Assembly: GCF_964340395.1 (NCBI RefSeq) | Contig: NC_135570.1 | Location: 15,700,322 to 15,764,321, forward strand | Direction: 5' to 3' | Source of the DNA: Glandiceps talaboti | Taxonomy: Eukaryota > Hemichordata > Enteropneusta > Spengelidae | DNA: 64,000 nt | Part shown: in pieces, positions 1-8,865 of the stretch | Layout: each line of letters starts with the position of its first letter | Numbering within the stretch: position 1 is the first letter of the stretch | The notes under the pieces: model-generated | The model's input: only the letters and a program-made list of their open reading frames with translations | What the model was told of the DNA's origin: nothing | Databases searched by the model: none | Translations under genes and position numbers: made by a program

Positions 1-1
1 G

Positions 2-457
2 TTTGGACATGACGAGCTGCCCGAAACAGCCCAAATCGAGTTCAGCCAAGCTAGGCAACAACCCGATGAATCTTTAGAGCTGTGGGCAGATCGCATCCTA
101 ACACTTGCTACCGAGGCCTACGGTGCCATTTCTGAACAATACCTGCACGACCAGGCAATACTTCGTTTTTGCCAGGGTTGCATCCACAAGGATGCCGGGC
201 ACTCGGTAGCGACTCAAAAACCTGCAAGTCTTGAGGAAGCCTTAGCCAAAATTAAATGGCACAAGTTCAACACCCAGGCTATCTATGACAGAAATCCGAA
301 ACAAGTTCAGTATACCAGCATGGACACAGACTACGAGGACACAGTCCATGTACAAGCCACCTCTACTCTACCAAACCACGTACCCCTGGCCCGAACAGCC
401 CATGACAGACCAGACAGCAGTCTGGCCAGTGCTAACCGCTCAAATATTAATATATGA
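2..457 (+). pseudogene. Gag-like retrotransposon fragment (5' truncated by window edge)
   Basis: An open frame runs from the window edge to a TGA at 455-457, about 151 residues. The motif ESLELWADRILTLATEAY, followed by a conserved hydrophobic/aromatic stretch (AILRFCQGC), resembles the retrotransposon gag (capsid-like) domain of Ty3/gypsy-type elements. No zinc knuckle, protease or reverse transcriptase follows; the frame closes and the sequence becomes AT-rich. I infer a truncated gag remnant. It could also be a domesticated gag exon whose start lies upstream of the window. Confidence 0.55.
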
Positions 458-765
458 TTAATTTAGAAATTTCTTTCTACCTAGATATTGTAACATAACA
501 ATCGAAAATAATGTATAATGTCTCAATTCGGCGATTTCTGGAGTCTTTGTCCTCCCGGTTTTGATAGTTCCAAAACGTGCAAGTTTTGATACTTAAATGA
601 TGACGTCATCACCAAATTTTGCATACAGAAAAACTTTTCACTAGCATTCAAAAGAATATTATGTAGTGAAGACTGGTGTTAATTTCATAGCGTTTTGGAG
701 ATGCTATCTTACCTTTTAACCATATTATTGTTTTTATACACAATCACAGACCGTAATGTACCAGA
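458..765. other. Non-coding spacer with palindromic CRE-like site
   Basis: No supported gene. A 12-bp palindrome GATGACGTCATC at 599-610 contains the CRE/ATF octamer TGACGTCA. It lies about 160 bp upstream of the TatD-type element's first open frame and could be part of that element's promoter, but nothing else supports this. Confidence 0.4.
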
Positions 766-1142
766 GTGGCCCGATGGCAGCGGGGATCTACGAATGTAGA
801 TACCCCGCAAGGGGGCATAGAGATATGTCCCTTGCCAGAAGGTCCCTCCAAAGGGATTCTGACGGTCTGCGTTCGACCCAAAGACCCCGAAGAGACGGTC
901 CAACGGCAGTGGGCACCTATGCACATAGATTGCCCACAAGGGGAGGAGCATACCAACTCCCCGCCGAAGGACCTCTCAAGTGGGACTCGGAGGGTTACCT
1001 TTGAGGATGAACGGATGGAGCACTCTGGGCTGGGCACCTCGGAGCCTGCAACCCCAGAGGCTCCAACCTGGTTTGAACCTCCACGGGTGGTAAGGTTTGT
1101 CGAATCGGCTCACCAAGCCACACTTGAGGATTTTAAATCCAG

Positions 1143-1188
1143 GCCCTCTGCTGGCGTAACCTACCCAGGTGGTTTGCCAGCAGAGGTA
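1143..1188. repeat. Covarying hairpin, copy 1
   Basis: A perfect 11-bp stem, CCTCTGCTGGC paired with GCCAGCAGAGG, encloses the conserved core GTAACCTACC-CA-GGTGGTTT. The core is itself an imperfect palindrome (AACC/GGTT and ACC/GGT with single-base bulges). It lies in the N-terminal frame of the TatD element. Two other copies downstream keep the core but have different, still self-complementary stems. Confidence 0.75.
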
Positions 1189-2322
1189 CGCCCAACCCCT
1201 CTTAAGAAGAGGCGCAACCGTGGGCGGAAACGTAGCAAGTGCCGAGCCCCTGCAGCAACCCAGACCCGGGCTGCCCCTTCCCAGGAGACTGCCAAAGGGC
1301 GGTCGAAAGGAAAAAGGACAAGTCGGGGGAGTGGAGGCTGTGGGGGCAGGTGCTGGGTCCACCTTCATCCCTGCGGGAGCGGAGGCGTCCACCTCAAAAG
1401 GGAGGAAGCTGAAGCGCCCAAGCAAGGGGCAACAGGCGGCACCAGCACCTTATGTTCTCACTGCTAAGGTCCAACCTTCCGAGGGGAAGACCAGGGTGCG
1501 ACCTACACCTCAGGGGAGTGGACTGGGACAGACATACAGACCCAAAGGAAGGTCATGTTGGTCCCCCCCCCCCCCCCCCCCCCCCCCCGAGGAGGAAACA
1601 CCCCGTTTCTACCCGGGGATCCCTTCGGTGCCATTGGTCTGGAGGACCCCGGCGTCGCTTCTTCTGGCCACATCAAATCGTTGCCGGTTCGGCATGTGCG
1701 GTGCACGCTACCGGAGTGTCGTAAGGAGACCAAAACGCTTAAAGAGCATGTGTTTAGGCAGCATCTCCCTACGGCACTCTGGGGTCACAAAGCTGACTTT
1801 GACGCCCGGGGCGCTCTCCAAGCTATTGGAGTGCTCCACGGGTGGATTGTCGGTGGTGATCCAGTGAGCCCCGCCCATGACTTACTGGACTACTTTTTGA
1901 AAGTTGGCCAGGCCTTCCTTCCAGTATCTGCGGAGGTAGGTGACTGGTACCCGGCACTGATGGGGCGGCTGTGTGAAGAGGCTGGATGGATGCCACCATT
2001 GGCATTCACTCTGCAGCCTCCTTCATCCCCAGCCGTCCTCATTCATTGGCGGCTCTTGTTGATCCTGTTGGGACTCATATCCCCCGTGCAGAGGACAGAG
2101 TTCTTACGGATGTTTGGCAGCTCCGGTTGTCAGACATCTGTGGGAGCCCCTGCTACGGAGGTGCGACCCACACAGGCCACCAATCCTCCCAGATCTTCTT
2201 GTGCCACCTTAGTGGAGCTGTGGGTACACTGAGTGGGCCTAGTCACTCAGGCAGGTCACTGATGACAGCCGCCCATACGCTAGCCCGGAAGGTCATAGCT
2301 GAGGAATCCCGGGGAGCTTAAT

Positions 2323-3150
2323 TTTGACGTCCATTTCCATCTGGACAGAGTGGTATCTTATGCCGCTTTCTGGAAAAAGCTTGGATTCTATCCAGCAAAC
2401 TCGGAAGCAGTTGTCTCTGACCCCCTTGCACCGAAATCCTCCTCGGGGATTAGAGTACTTGGGGGAATAGAGGTTTACTGTGATCCCGCATCGTACCCCA
2501 CCAATCTCTCCAGACCCCCGAACTGGAAGATTGCGATAGGGGTACACCCAAAACATGCGGGCAAGGTCTCCCCTAAACTTCTCAGTAGATTTAGGGACTT
2601 GGTTCAGTCCCCCAAGGTATCAGCCTTAGGAGAGGTCGGGGTGGATCACACGGTTCCTCCCAACCTTTGGCCGGATCAAGAGAGCCTCCTCCGTCTGACC
2701 TTAGCGGAAAGTGTGCCCATGTGTCCCCTCGTCTTGCACATCAGGGGGACCAAGTCGGATCACCTGGCCACTGATGTGAGCTACAGTGTCCTCCACATAG
2801 TGAAGGAATACTGTGCCCCACATCAGCTAATACAGCTTCATAGCTTTGCGAGTGATCCTGCTGTGGTCCGTCGATGGTTGGACGAGTTCCAGCACTGTTA
2901 CTTCAGCTTCAATGCTGGAGTCAATGCATTTGTCCCGGTCCAAGTCAAGGCCCTAAGAGAAGTGCCGGAAGACCGCCTCCTGTTGGAGACGGACTCCCCG
3001 TACTTTTGCGTCCCAGGAGGGCAACGGCCTAACACCCCTGCCTACATCGGTGATGTAGCTGGGCTTGTTGCCAAGCTCCGTGGCGTCAGCACCACCCAGT
3101 TGCTTGACATCACGGCAGCGAACTCCAGACGCCTCTTTGGCTTTGACTAG
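2323..3150 (+). CDS. TatD-like DNase domain segment of the element
   Basis: This is the intact, uninterrupted frame of the element: about 275 residues, close to a full TatD barrel. Visible metal-site motifs in order are HxH near the start, a Glu in LGEVGVD, His in LHIRG, His in LHSFASD and Asp in LLETDSPY. There is no in-frame Met before the HxH motif, so this segment needs the upstream frames or a splice to be translated as a whole. The domain call is secure; whether it is expressed is unknown. Confidence 0.7.
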   Translation, partial: FDVHFHLDRVVSYAAFWKKLGFYPANSEAVVSDPLAPKSSSGIRVLGGIEVYCDPASYPTNLSRPPNWKIAIGVHPKHAGKVSPKLLSRFRDLVQSPKVSALGEVGVDHTVPPNLWPDQESLLRLTLAESVPMCPLVLHIRGTKSDHLATDVSYSVLHIVKEYCAPHQLIQLHSFASDPAVVRRWLDEFQHCYFSFNAGVNAFVPVQVKALREVPEDRLLLETDSPYFCVPGGQRPNTPAYIGDVAGLVAKLRGVSTTQLLDITAANSRRLFGFD

Positions 3151-3469
3151 GAGATAGAATACGGCTCCGTCACGGCACAATCAATAGAGATGTATATGCA
3201 CCAGACCAGTCTCCCCGTAAGTACACACATGCACAACAATAGCATAGTTTGTCCTGACCACAAATCACAAACAGGTATGTCCCCCTACCTGGTAGTATCC
3301 AACAGTATAGTTTTGCCCATTTTGGCATCCCCTGTAGGACCAACCTGACACTTATAGAGAGAGCAGAAATTTCTCTATCCCCAAACTGCTCTCTATGTGG
3401 GAGACATGGTTTGGCAAAATATACATCAGTGAACTCTTCCCGCCCCCTTTCCCAGTTTCGAAACTCAGA

Positions 3470-3500
3470 TGGGGTAACCTACCTCGGTGGTTTCCCATCA
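3470..3500. repeat. Covarying hairpin, copy 2
   Basis: Stem GATGGG/CCCATC around the core GTAACCTACC-TC-GGTGGTTT. The core is almost identical to copy 1 while the stem bases differ and remain complementary. Confidence 0.7.
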
Positions 3501-3590
3501 TAAAAATACCCCGCCATTTCCCTTCCTGTCAGAGTTCACTATAATCATAAAATAATGAACCCGCCCCTCGTCCCCATTTGGCTGATTGGA

Positions 3591-3625
3591 GGGCGTAACC
3601 TACCTCGGTGGTTTGCCCTCATTAA
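3591..3625. repeat. Covarying hairpin, copy 3
   Basis: Stem GAGGGC/GCCCTC around the same core GTAACCTACC-TC-GGTGGTTT. Of six compared stem positions, several differ from copy 2 and pairing is kept. Confidence 0.7.
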
Positions 3626-3939
3626 AACTCCCGCCCTGTCCGGCCTCCCTGACCATGAGGGAGACCATAATAAGGCCCAGAAAAAATTAGCATAATAATT
3701 AACTACAATTAGCCTCATTTAGATCCACATACTTATTTCTCCCCCACCAAACATGGAAGTATAAACAATTTGTTCCCTTCAGTCCTTGGTTTAGTCTTAG
3801 TTCCAGCAAAAAGGGGGCCACACTCCACTAGTCACTAGTTCTATAAAACTGGGGGGTGTGTAGTGTCAGGTGACTGACATGTGACCAACGCCCCCAACGA
3901 CCACCAAGGACTGAATGGAATATTCCAATATACTACGAA

Positions 3940-4087
3940 ATGAACAGAACTCATCTGGACGAACTGGCGAACGCATCTTGCTCTGCATCTTGGAAGACTG
4001 AGATACCCTCAAGCGAGATATCTACCAATTCGACCCAGATACACCGAAAAACTACAAGTATACTTACCCAGGACATAAACAAAGAAG
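3940..4087 (+). CDS. Putative first coding exon of the SANT-like gene
   Basis: An ATG at 3940 opens 49 codons plus one base, ending at a consensus donor (AAG|GTAAGA, 4088). Exon phase 1 matches the acceptor at 4894/4895 of the SANT exon, so the two join in frame. A TATAAAA lies about 95 bp upstream of the ATG. The peptide is Ser/Thr-rich with no recognised domain. Matching phase and splice sites are the only support; copy II lacks this exon. Confidence 0.35.
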
Positions 4088-4314
4088 GTAAGAATACTTT
4101 AATATTGCGATGCACATCGGAAGTTTTAAACGGTCGAACTCGCGAGGGTTTCCATGTTACGACATACATGTGTTATTTCTTTCCGTCGGCATAGTGATCG
4201 TGTAATCAAACAATACGTTTTTGTTTGCTTGTTTTTTTCCAAATTATCATCATCGTAATGCCCGAATCATTTTTCACTGGATATAACCAAAATGCAAGTC
4301 AGTTCAGGAAGAAG

Positions 4315-4381
4315 GCTAGTCTGGAATCCCGACGTTACTATATTTCGATTTGAATGATCTCCATATACATGTACCTACATT
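4315..4381. mobile_element. Fragment of Penelope-like element terminus
   Basis: These 67 bp match 11686-11752, part of the left arm and loop of the inverted repeat that ends the Penelope-like element. The fragment abuts the start of duplicated block copy I, just as the full terminus sits shortly before copy II. The duplication therefore probably included the element end. Confidence 0.7.
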
Positions 4382-4399
4382 CAACAAAAATTGCCATTG

Positions 4400-4580
4400 A
4401 AATTCCATAGACTTCTATAGAACTTTATGGAACCATCAAAATTCCATTGAATTTCTATAGAATTCAATAGATTTTTTTCTATTGAAGTTTAAGGGGAAAA
4501 AAATCTATAGAATTTCTATAGACTTTTAAAGAATTTCTATAGACTTCTATAGAAATCTATAGACTTCTATAGAATCTTTT
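4400..4580. repeat. TCTATAGA palindrome cluster (copy I)
   Basis: Repeated short words of the form TTCTATAGAnnTTCTATAGA, many centred on the palindrome TCTATAGA, are spaced about 15-30 bp apart. The same cluster occurs at about 12017-12195 in copy II. Function is unknown; it may be a transposon-terminal region. Confidence 0.5.
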
Positions 4581-4894
4581 TCTTTTTTAAGAATTCTTAG
4601 CTGTAGATGAGATTTTGTTCAAATAAAATTGTCAAAATATGCAAATGTAAAAAATTATCAAAAATTAAAATACTCAAGAACCACAGGTCAATTTGCTTTG
4701 GAAATGAATATGCATGTTTCAAAGGTGGATCTCGTATATCTTTTACTTCTCAGGTATTGTCTTTGACTCCGAATTTATGCATAGAAAAAAACTAAAGATG
4801 GCTTGATACATGCAGGCCAAGCAGGGTGATGTCACAAACATCTTCCCCAGCTGTACACAAGAGAGTAACATGCATTGTTTATTCTTACTTACAG

Positions 4895-5313
4895 TACAAT
4901 TTGAACATCACTCCAGTACATGTAGTGGTAGTGGTACTGGGAAGGAACGGAAAAAAGAATATATGGGTAATGGTACTGGAAGTGAGGAGAAGATGGAATG
5001 TATTGGTGATGGTGCTAGAAATGAAGAGGAGGAAGAATGTTGTGGGAGTGGTATGGGGGATGAGGAGAGGAAACCAGAATTAGCTAGGAAAAGTCGAAGG
5101 GAAAGAAGACAGCCATGGACGCCAGCAGAAATTAACACGCTTAAACTATTCTTCAAGGATTTGATCAAAATCAGACAAACACCAGGCCTCAGGGAGTGTA
5201 AAGAATGCTTACAAAAATATCCAAAGTTACTAGGAAGGAGAGACTGGAAAATGATCAAATGGAAAGTTTGTTATCTTATAAAGATGGAAGAAAAGAAGCA
5301 AAGAGTTAAATAA
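4895..5313 (+). CDS. SANT/Myb-like DNA-binding exon, copy I
   Basis: The exon begins after a strong acceptor (TTCTTACTTACAG) and ends at TAA 5311-5313. An acidic Gly/Glu/Met low-complexity part precedes a C-terminal domain of about 65 residues: PWTPAEINTLKLFF, then KECLQKYPKLLGRRDW. The spaced Trp residues and Cys-containing turn resemble the SANT/Myb-like domain found at the C-terminus of many invertebrate and fish proteins linked to DNA transposons or recombinases. It probably binds DNA. The upstream frame is open to 4810, but splice phase favours a start in the exon at 3940. Confidence 0.55.
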
Positions 5314-5662
5314 AAATAGAACTCTTTCAAAGTTGCCTGAAAGGTATAGAGTTGACATTTCAGAGGACTCTGTTTTAGAGTCCTCTCACTCATAGCCCTG
5401 TGAGAAACTCGGTGGCATAGGCCGCATCCACATTTATTTTTGCCCCATACTTTGTCATGAAAAGGAAGTTGTGCGTGTGTTACTACTTACTGAAACATGA
5501 CTAATCAGTACTGGTTCTTGGTGAAACTCTTATGCTCTCTGCCCCCTTCTAACATCTAAAATGATGAAAAGTGTATTAACATTATGTATATTAATTAACT
5601 TTTCGCCATTTCATTCGATACAAGCAGTAAGGCAGCGAAAGATTTTCACCAAAGACTAGTAG

Positions 5663-5772
5663 ATGCCGTACTTTTTTCTACAGAATTCAAGGCTTCATCA
5701 AGCAAATTTTGACATCCCTGAAGAAGGTTTTGGGGGAGCTATTTTGGTAGTGGGTCAAAATAGAACAAGAAG
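5663..5772 (+). CDS. Candidate exon 'MPYFF' (first of seven copies)
   Basis: Exon of 110 nt between TAG|ATG and the donor AAG|GTAGAT. It encodes MPYFFLQNSRLHQANF and continues through a Gly-rich stretch to VGQNRTR. In four of the other copies (8421, 13942, 17369, 20133) and in the S copy at 16706 it is preceded by a good acceptor (CCTTCCTTGCAG). Its 2-base end phase joins in frame with the next exon. The protein is not recognised. Other copies start at 8421, 13279, 13942, 16706, 17369 and 20133. Confidence 0.4.
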
Positions 5773-5915
5773 GTAGATTTATTCTGTCAATAACATTTAC
5801 TATGCAAATAAGCACAGGCATTCAAATAAATCTGTATGTTTTCTAAAAAAACAATAAACATTAAATAAGATGAATATGGAACTGTTATGTATGTATCCAT
5901 CTCATTATGACTTAG

Positions 5916-6071
5916 AGCACTAGATCGACTTGAAAACAAAAGGTCAAATAATGATTCGAAGCTGGATGAAAGACCATCAGGAGTGAATGCATCAGCAAGT
6001 AGGAGTAAATTAAAATACCTTGGAGGCAGATACATCGATAAAGCAAAGTATTCTGTGACAAAGCAACTTCG
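5916..6071 (+). CDS. Candidate exon 'ALDRLENK' (first of five copies)
   Basis: Exon of 156 nt after CATTATGACTTAG, ending at the strong donor CTTCG|GTGAGG. Joined to the preceding exon in phase it reads RALDRLENKRSNNDSK, with a basic Ser/Lys-rich remainder ending VTKQLR. Copies are at 8675, about 14196, 17623 and 20387. The 663-bp S units lack it. Function not recognised. Confidence 0.4.
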
Positions 6072-6393
6072 GTGAGGTATGTTCCACGATCAGGTGAAAT
6101 ATGAGGTCTGTAAAAGTACTCTAAGTATGTTGGATGTATTGGAGGCATCCGAAAATGAGACAGTGTGACAACAGACACATAAGAACTTGGCCTCTCATAC
6201 ATATATCAAATCCTAAATTTGATTTTTTTTTCCTGTCAAGTTGAACAACGTCGAAGCGGGCTAGAAATTATCGAAGCTTCTCAGATATTTAGGGGCAGTA
6301 TCATTGAAAAAGTTGAAAAATGCTTTAAAATGCCGCAGATTTGCAGAATACATGGAAGCATTTGTTTGACGAGGAAGAGAATGGAGAAATAGT

Positions 6394-6816
6394 GTGACGA
6401 CGTTATCTGTCGATATTTCAGGATTGCAAATAACCAGTACAGAAAATCACTGCTGGAACAACTTGGTAATTCTCATGGTGCACAGAATAGAAATTCAAAA
6501 AAGAAAACAAGTTAACACTGTAGCAGAAAACGCAACAGGCAACATCACCAAACACCAAAAAATTGGAAATGGGTGGATAGGGGAGGTGACGGAAAAGGAT
6601 GGGGAAAGGAAAAGCAATGAAGGAAAATGGACAAATAGTTCTGTGCGAGTGCTGCATGTTTCGGGATGTGCGAGTCGTGAAGCTTGGATACAATGCAATG
6701 ATTGCAATGGGTGGTTGCATATGGAATGTATAGGTTTATCGTTGTCAGAGTATGCAGAAAATGAACTAAATAGTGTCCTCACCTACAAATGTACGAGTTG
6801 TTGTGAGCCTTCATAA
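6394..6816 (+). pseudogene. PHD-finger-like exon, frameshifted (copy 1)
   Basis: After an acceptor at 6420/6421, a Lys-rich region leads to WIQCNDCNGWLHMEC and then YKCTSCC. These are the second half of a C4HC3 PHD finger (CxxC, HxxC, CxxC). The expected first Cys pair (CECC, from TGCGAGTGCTGC near 6650) is in another frame, so an indel has split the finger. Copies at about 14690-15091 and 18117-18518 carry TGGTGA instead, which adds a stop; the copy at 20.9 kb has an internal deletion. PHD fingers read histone H3 tails and also occur in some transposon proteins. Confidence 0.45.
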
Positions 6817-7252
6817 GTTACGTTTTGAAATCATGACCCCATGGAAAGGGCACATGTTGCAAGCGAAGATAATTGGCATTTCAAATAAGTGATCACACAT
6901 TAGCCTAAACTAATTTGTATTGTATCCTACATGTAGATATTTTCACCAATATTTATTTTTATTGTACCAAAGTGTTTTATCTCATGAGAATTTTTACAGC
7001 TGCATCATTTTTCACATTTCTCTGGTACCACTAAATCAGTCAACATTTCTCTGTAGCAAAATAAAGTTGTTTTACAGCATACAATTACTCAATGTAATAC
7101 ATAGGTCACATTGTATGGTAGTTTAATTTTTGGCCGAGATAAAAAAAGGTAAAAAAAAGTGCTTGTTATTGTTGTGATATTTTTTTTATTTATTTGAAAA
7201 AAAACATTCTTCACAGTAATTTTCTTTTCCACAAATATTGTCTTGTTTTTAG

Positions 7253-7304
7253 CTGACAAAGAGAAGGTCCTAAAGCCACGGAGCACGGATGATGGCAAAA
7301 AAAG
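7253..7304 (+). CDS. Candidate 52-nt exon (three copies)
   Basis: A short open segment (DKEKVLKPRSTDDGKK) between TTTTTAG and AAG|GTAGGC. Almost identical copies are at about 15529-15580 and 18956-19007. Splice sites are conserved in all copies, but the copies are too recent for that to show selection. Confidence 0.3.
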
Positions 7305-8420
7305 GTAGGCATTAATATTTCAGCTTTAAAGCATAGTGTCTTTTTCTGCACTTGATCTAGTTTCTCATTGTGATAACGTCTATGGTGCAGTCAAGATCAC
7401 GAAATTATTCCCATGAGAATATATTATAAGCCACTCAGTGTCTGGTAAAATCCCCAATAAGGCAACAAGTGCAAAACAGGCATTTGACTGTCGCCTTTAT
7501 TAAATAATGGTTACTGTATTAAAAGGCAAATTTCTAGCAATGTCTTCTAAGTCAATAACCGAGAAAGTCCAATCTGTTCAGAAATATGTGAAGAAACATT
7601 AAAGGCACAATCTCTGCATTGTTAGATCTTTTTTAAGGTTGTTGTACAGGCTATTTGTCAACCCCATGCTTTACTTATAGTAAAAATGTCATAATTTTGT
7701 TAAAAATAAAGATATTGACTCCATATTTTCAGTTTGTTTTTTATATATTCAACATATCAGCAAAAACATTAAAATTTTGTTTGTTTATGTTATGATGAAA
7801 TTCGATACGTGTGTATATTAATGTCATATTTTTCAATTTTTACAAGGCAATTGTTATTTTCGGGGTTTTTTTCACCACTCACAGTCATCAAAAATAAAAA
7901 TTGGTATTGTTCAACTTTGCTAGAGGGTCAAAATACAATGTAGATCAAGCTGAAATTTGTTGAAAGTGAATAGAATAGAAAAAAGAAAAAAACCATGTGC
8001 ATGACTTAAAACTCACAAACTGTCAGGTCCATTGTTTTGATAATTGGTGGGGGATATGTTCCCTTTGGAGTCTGGTTGGGAAGTTGTGCAAATCAAAATG
8101 ATTGTGTCAGAGGTGTGCATTTTTAGGTAAAAAAAAATACATTTTTGTTAGAGAATTGAAGTCTAAGTCAAAGAGTAAGTTATAGTTTCATCGATGGAAA
8201 CATTAAATCTTTTATGGTGTAAATCTAGGTCTGAGTGGTACACAGGGTTTCAAATTTCACACCATTCCTGGATATCCGTTTGACAATGAAATTCCTGAAA
8301 ATTGTTGAAAACTCATGGAAATTAAAGTTTGGTGCCATTTCAGCCTGTTTTATATTCTATTTGTTATAACAAATACTTCATGATAATCACCGAGTCCATT
8401 ATTTTTCACCTTCCTTGCAG

Positions 8421-8865
8421 ATGCCGTACTTTTTTCTACAGAATTCAAGGCTTAATCAAGCAAATTTTGACATCCCTGAAGAAGGTTTTGGGGGAGCTAT
8501 TTTGGTAGTGGGTCAAAATAGAACAAGAAGGTAGATTTATTCTGCCAATAACATTTACTATGCAAATAAGCACAGGCATTCAAATAAATCTGTATGTTTT
8601 CTAAAAAAAAAAATAAACATTAAATAAGATGAATATGGAACTGTTATGTATGTATCCATCTCATTATGACTTAGAGCACTAGATCGACTTGTAAACAAAA
8701 GGTCAAATAATGATTCGAAGCTGGATGAAAGACCATCAGGAGTGAATGCATCAGCAAGTAGGAGTAAATTAAAATACCTTGGAGGCAGATGCATCGATAA
8801 AGCAAAGTATTCTGTGACAAAGCAACTTCGGTGAGGTATGTTCCACGATCAGGTGAAATATGAGG
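8421..8865. repeat. Unit L, copy 2 (truncated)
   Basis: The second unit of copy I. It contains the MPYFF exon (8421-8530) and the ALDR exon (8675-8830), then breaks off and joins block B at about 8866. Confidence 0.75.

Larger units (their letters stand above)
766..3150 (+). pseudogene. C2H2 zinc finger + TatD-like nuclease element, frameshifted
   Basis: The coding signal moves between frames: frame 1 (766 to about 1320, Pro/Arg/Lys-rich), frame 2 (about 1320-1560), then frame 1 again after a 26-C run at 1563-1588. Next comes a C2H2-like finger (CTLPEC followed by HVFRQH) and a helical region. A stop at 2230-2232 and a switch through frame 3 precede a TatD-type metallo-hydrolase domain at about 2323-3150. 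That domain keeps the family landmarks: metal-binding HxH (DVHFHLD, 2326-2346), GEVG, LHIRG, LHSF and LLETDSPY. TatD proteins are Mg-dependent 3'-5' exonucleases. Several frameshifts make this copy probably inactive, although the C-run length could be an assembly artefact. TatD-like genes (TATDN2 type) are often multicopy in marine invertebrates, so I infer a mobile or retro-copied element. Confidence 0.6.
3158..3939. other. 3' region of TatD element with two further hairpins; possible downstream promoter
   Basis: Non-coding. It contains hairpin copies 2 (3470-3500) and 3 (3591-3625), each followed by a C-rich stretch, so the two form a loose tandem of about 120 bp. A separate stem (AGAGAGCAG at 3358-3366 with CTGCTCTCT at 3386-3394) lies further upstream. 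Near 3842-3848 a TATAAAA box precedes the ATG at 3940 by about 95 bp, which fits a TATA promoter for the following exon. Confidence 0.45.
4382..5662. repeat. SANT block, copy I of segmental duplication
   Basis: This block is nearly identical to 12000-13278. It starts with the shared TCAACAAAAAT and contains a cluster of TCTATAGA palindromes (about 4400-4575), a Tyr/Lys-rich AT stretch, a possible acceptor at 4753, the SANT-like exon and about 350 bp of 3' sequence ending at CTAGTAG. Confidence 0.8.
5663..8420. repeat. Unit L, copy 1 (small exons + broken PHD exon)
   Basis: A unit of about 2.76 kb carrying, in order: exon MPYFF (5663-5772), exon ALDR (5916-6071), a region with a Lys-rich frame, a PHD-like exon (6422-6816) and a 52-nt exon (7253-7304). 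It recurs at 13942 and 17369, and truncated at 8421 and 20133. Shorter versions of 663 bp (unit S) occur at 13279 and 16706. Confidence 0.8.

Noticed and set aside
744-1425. Minus-strand open frames opposite the TatD element
   Set aside because: Shadows of the GC-rich plus-strand coding region; no motif or homology recognised.
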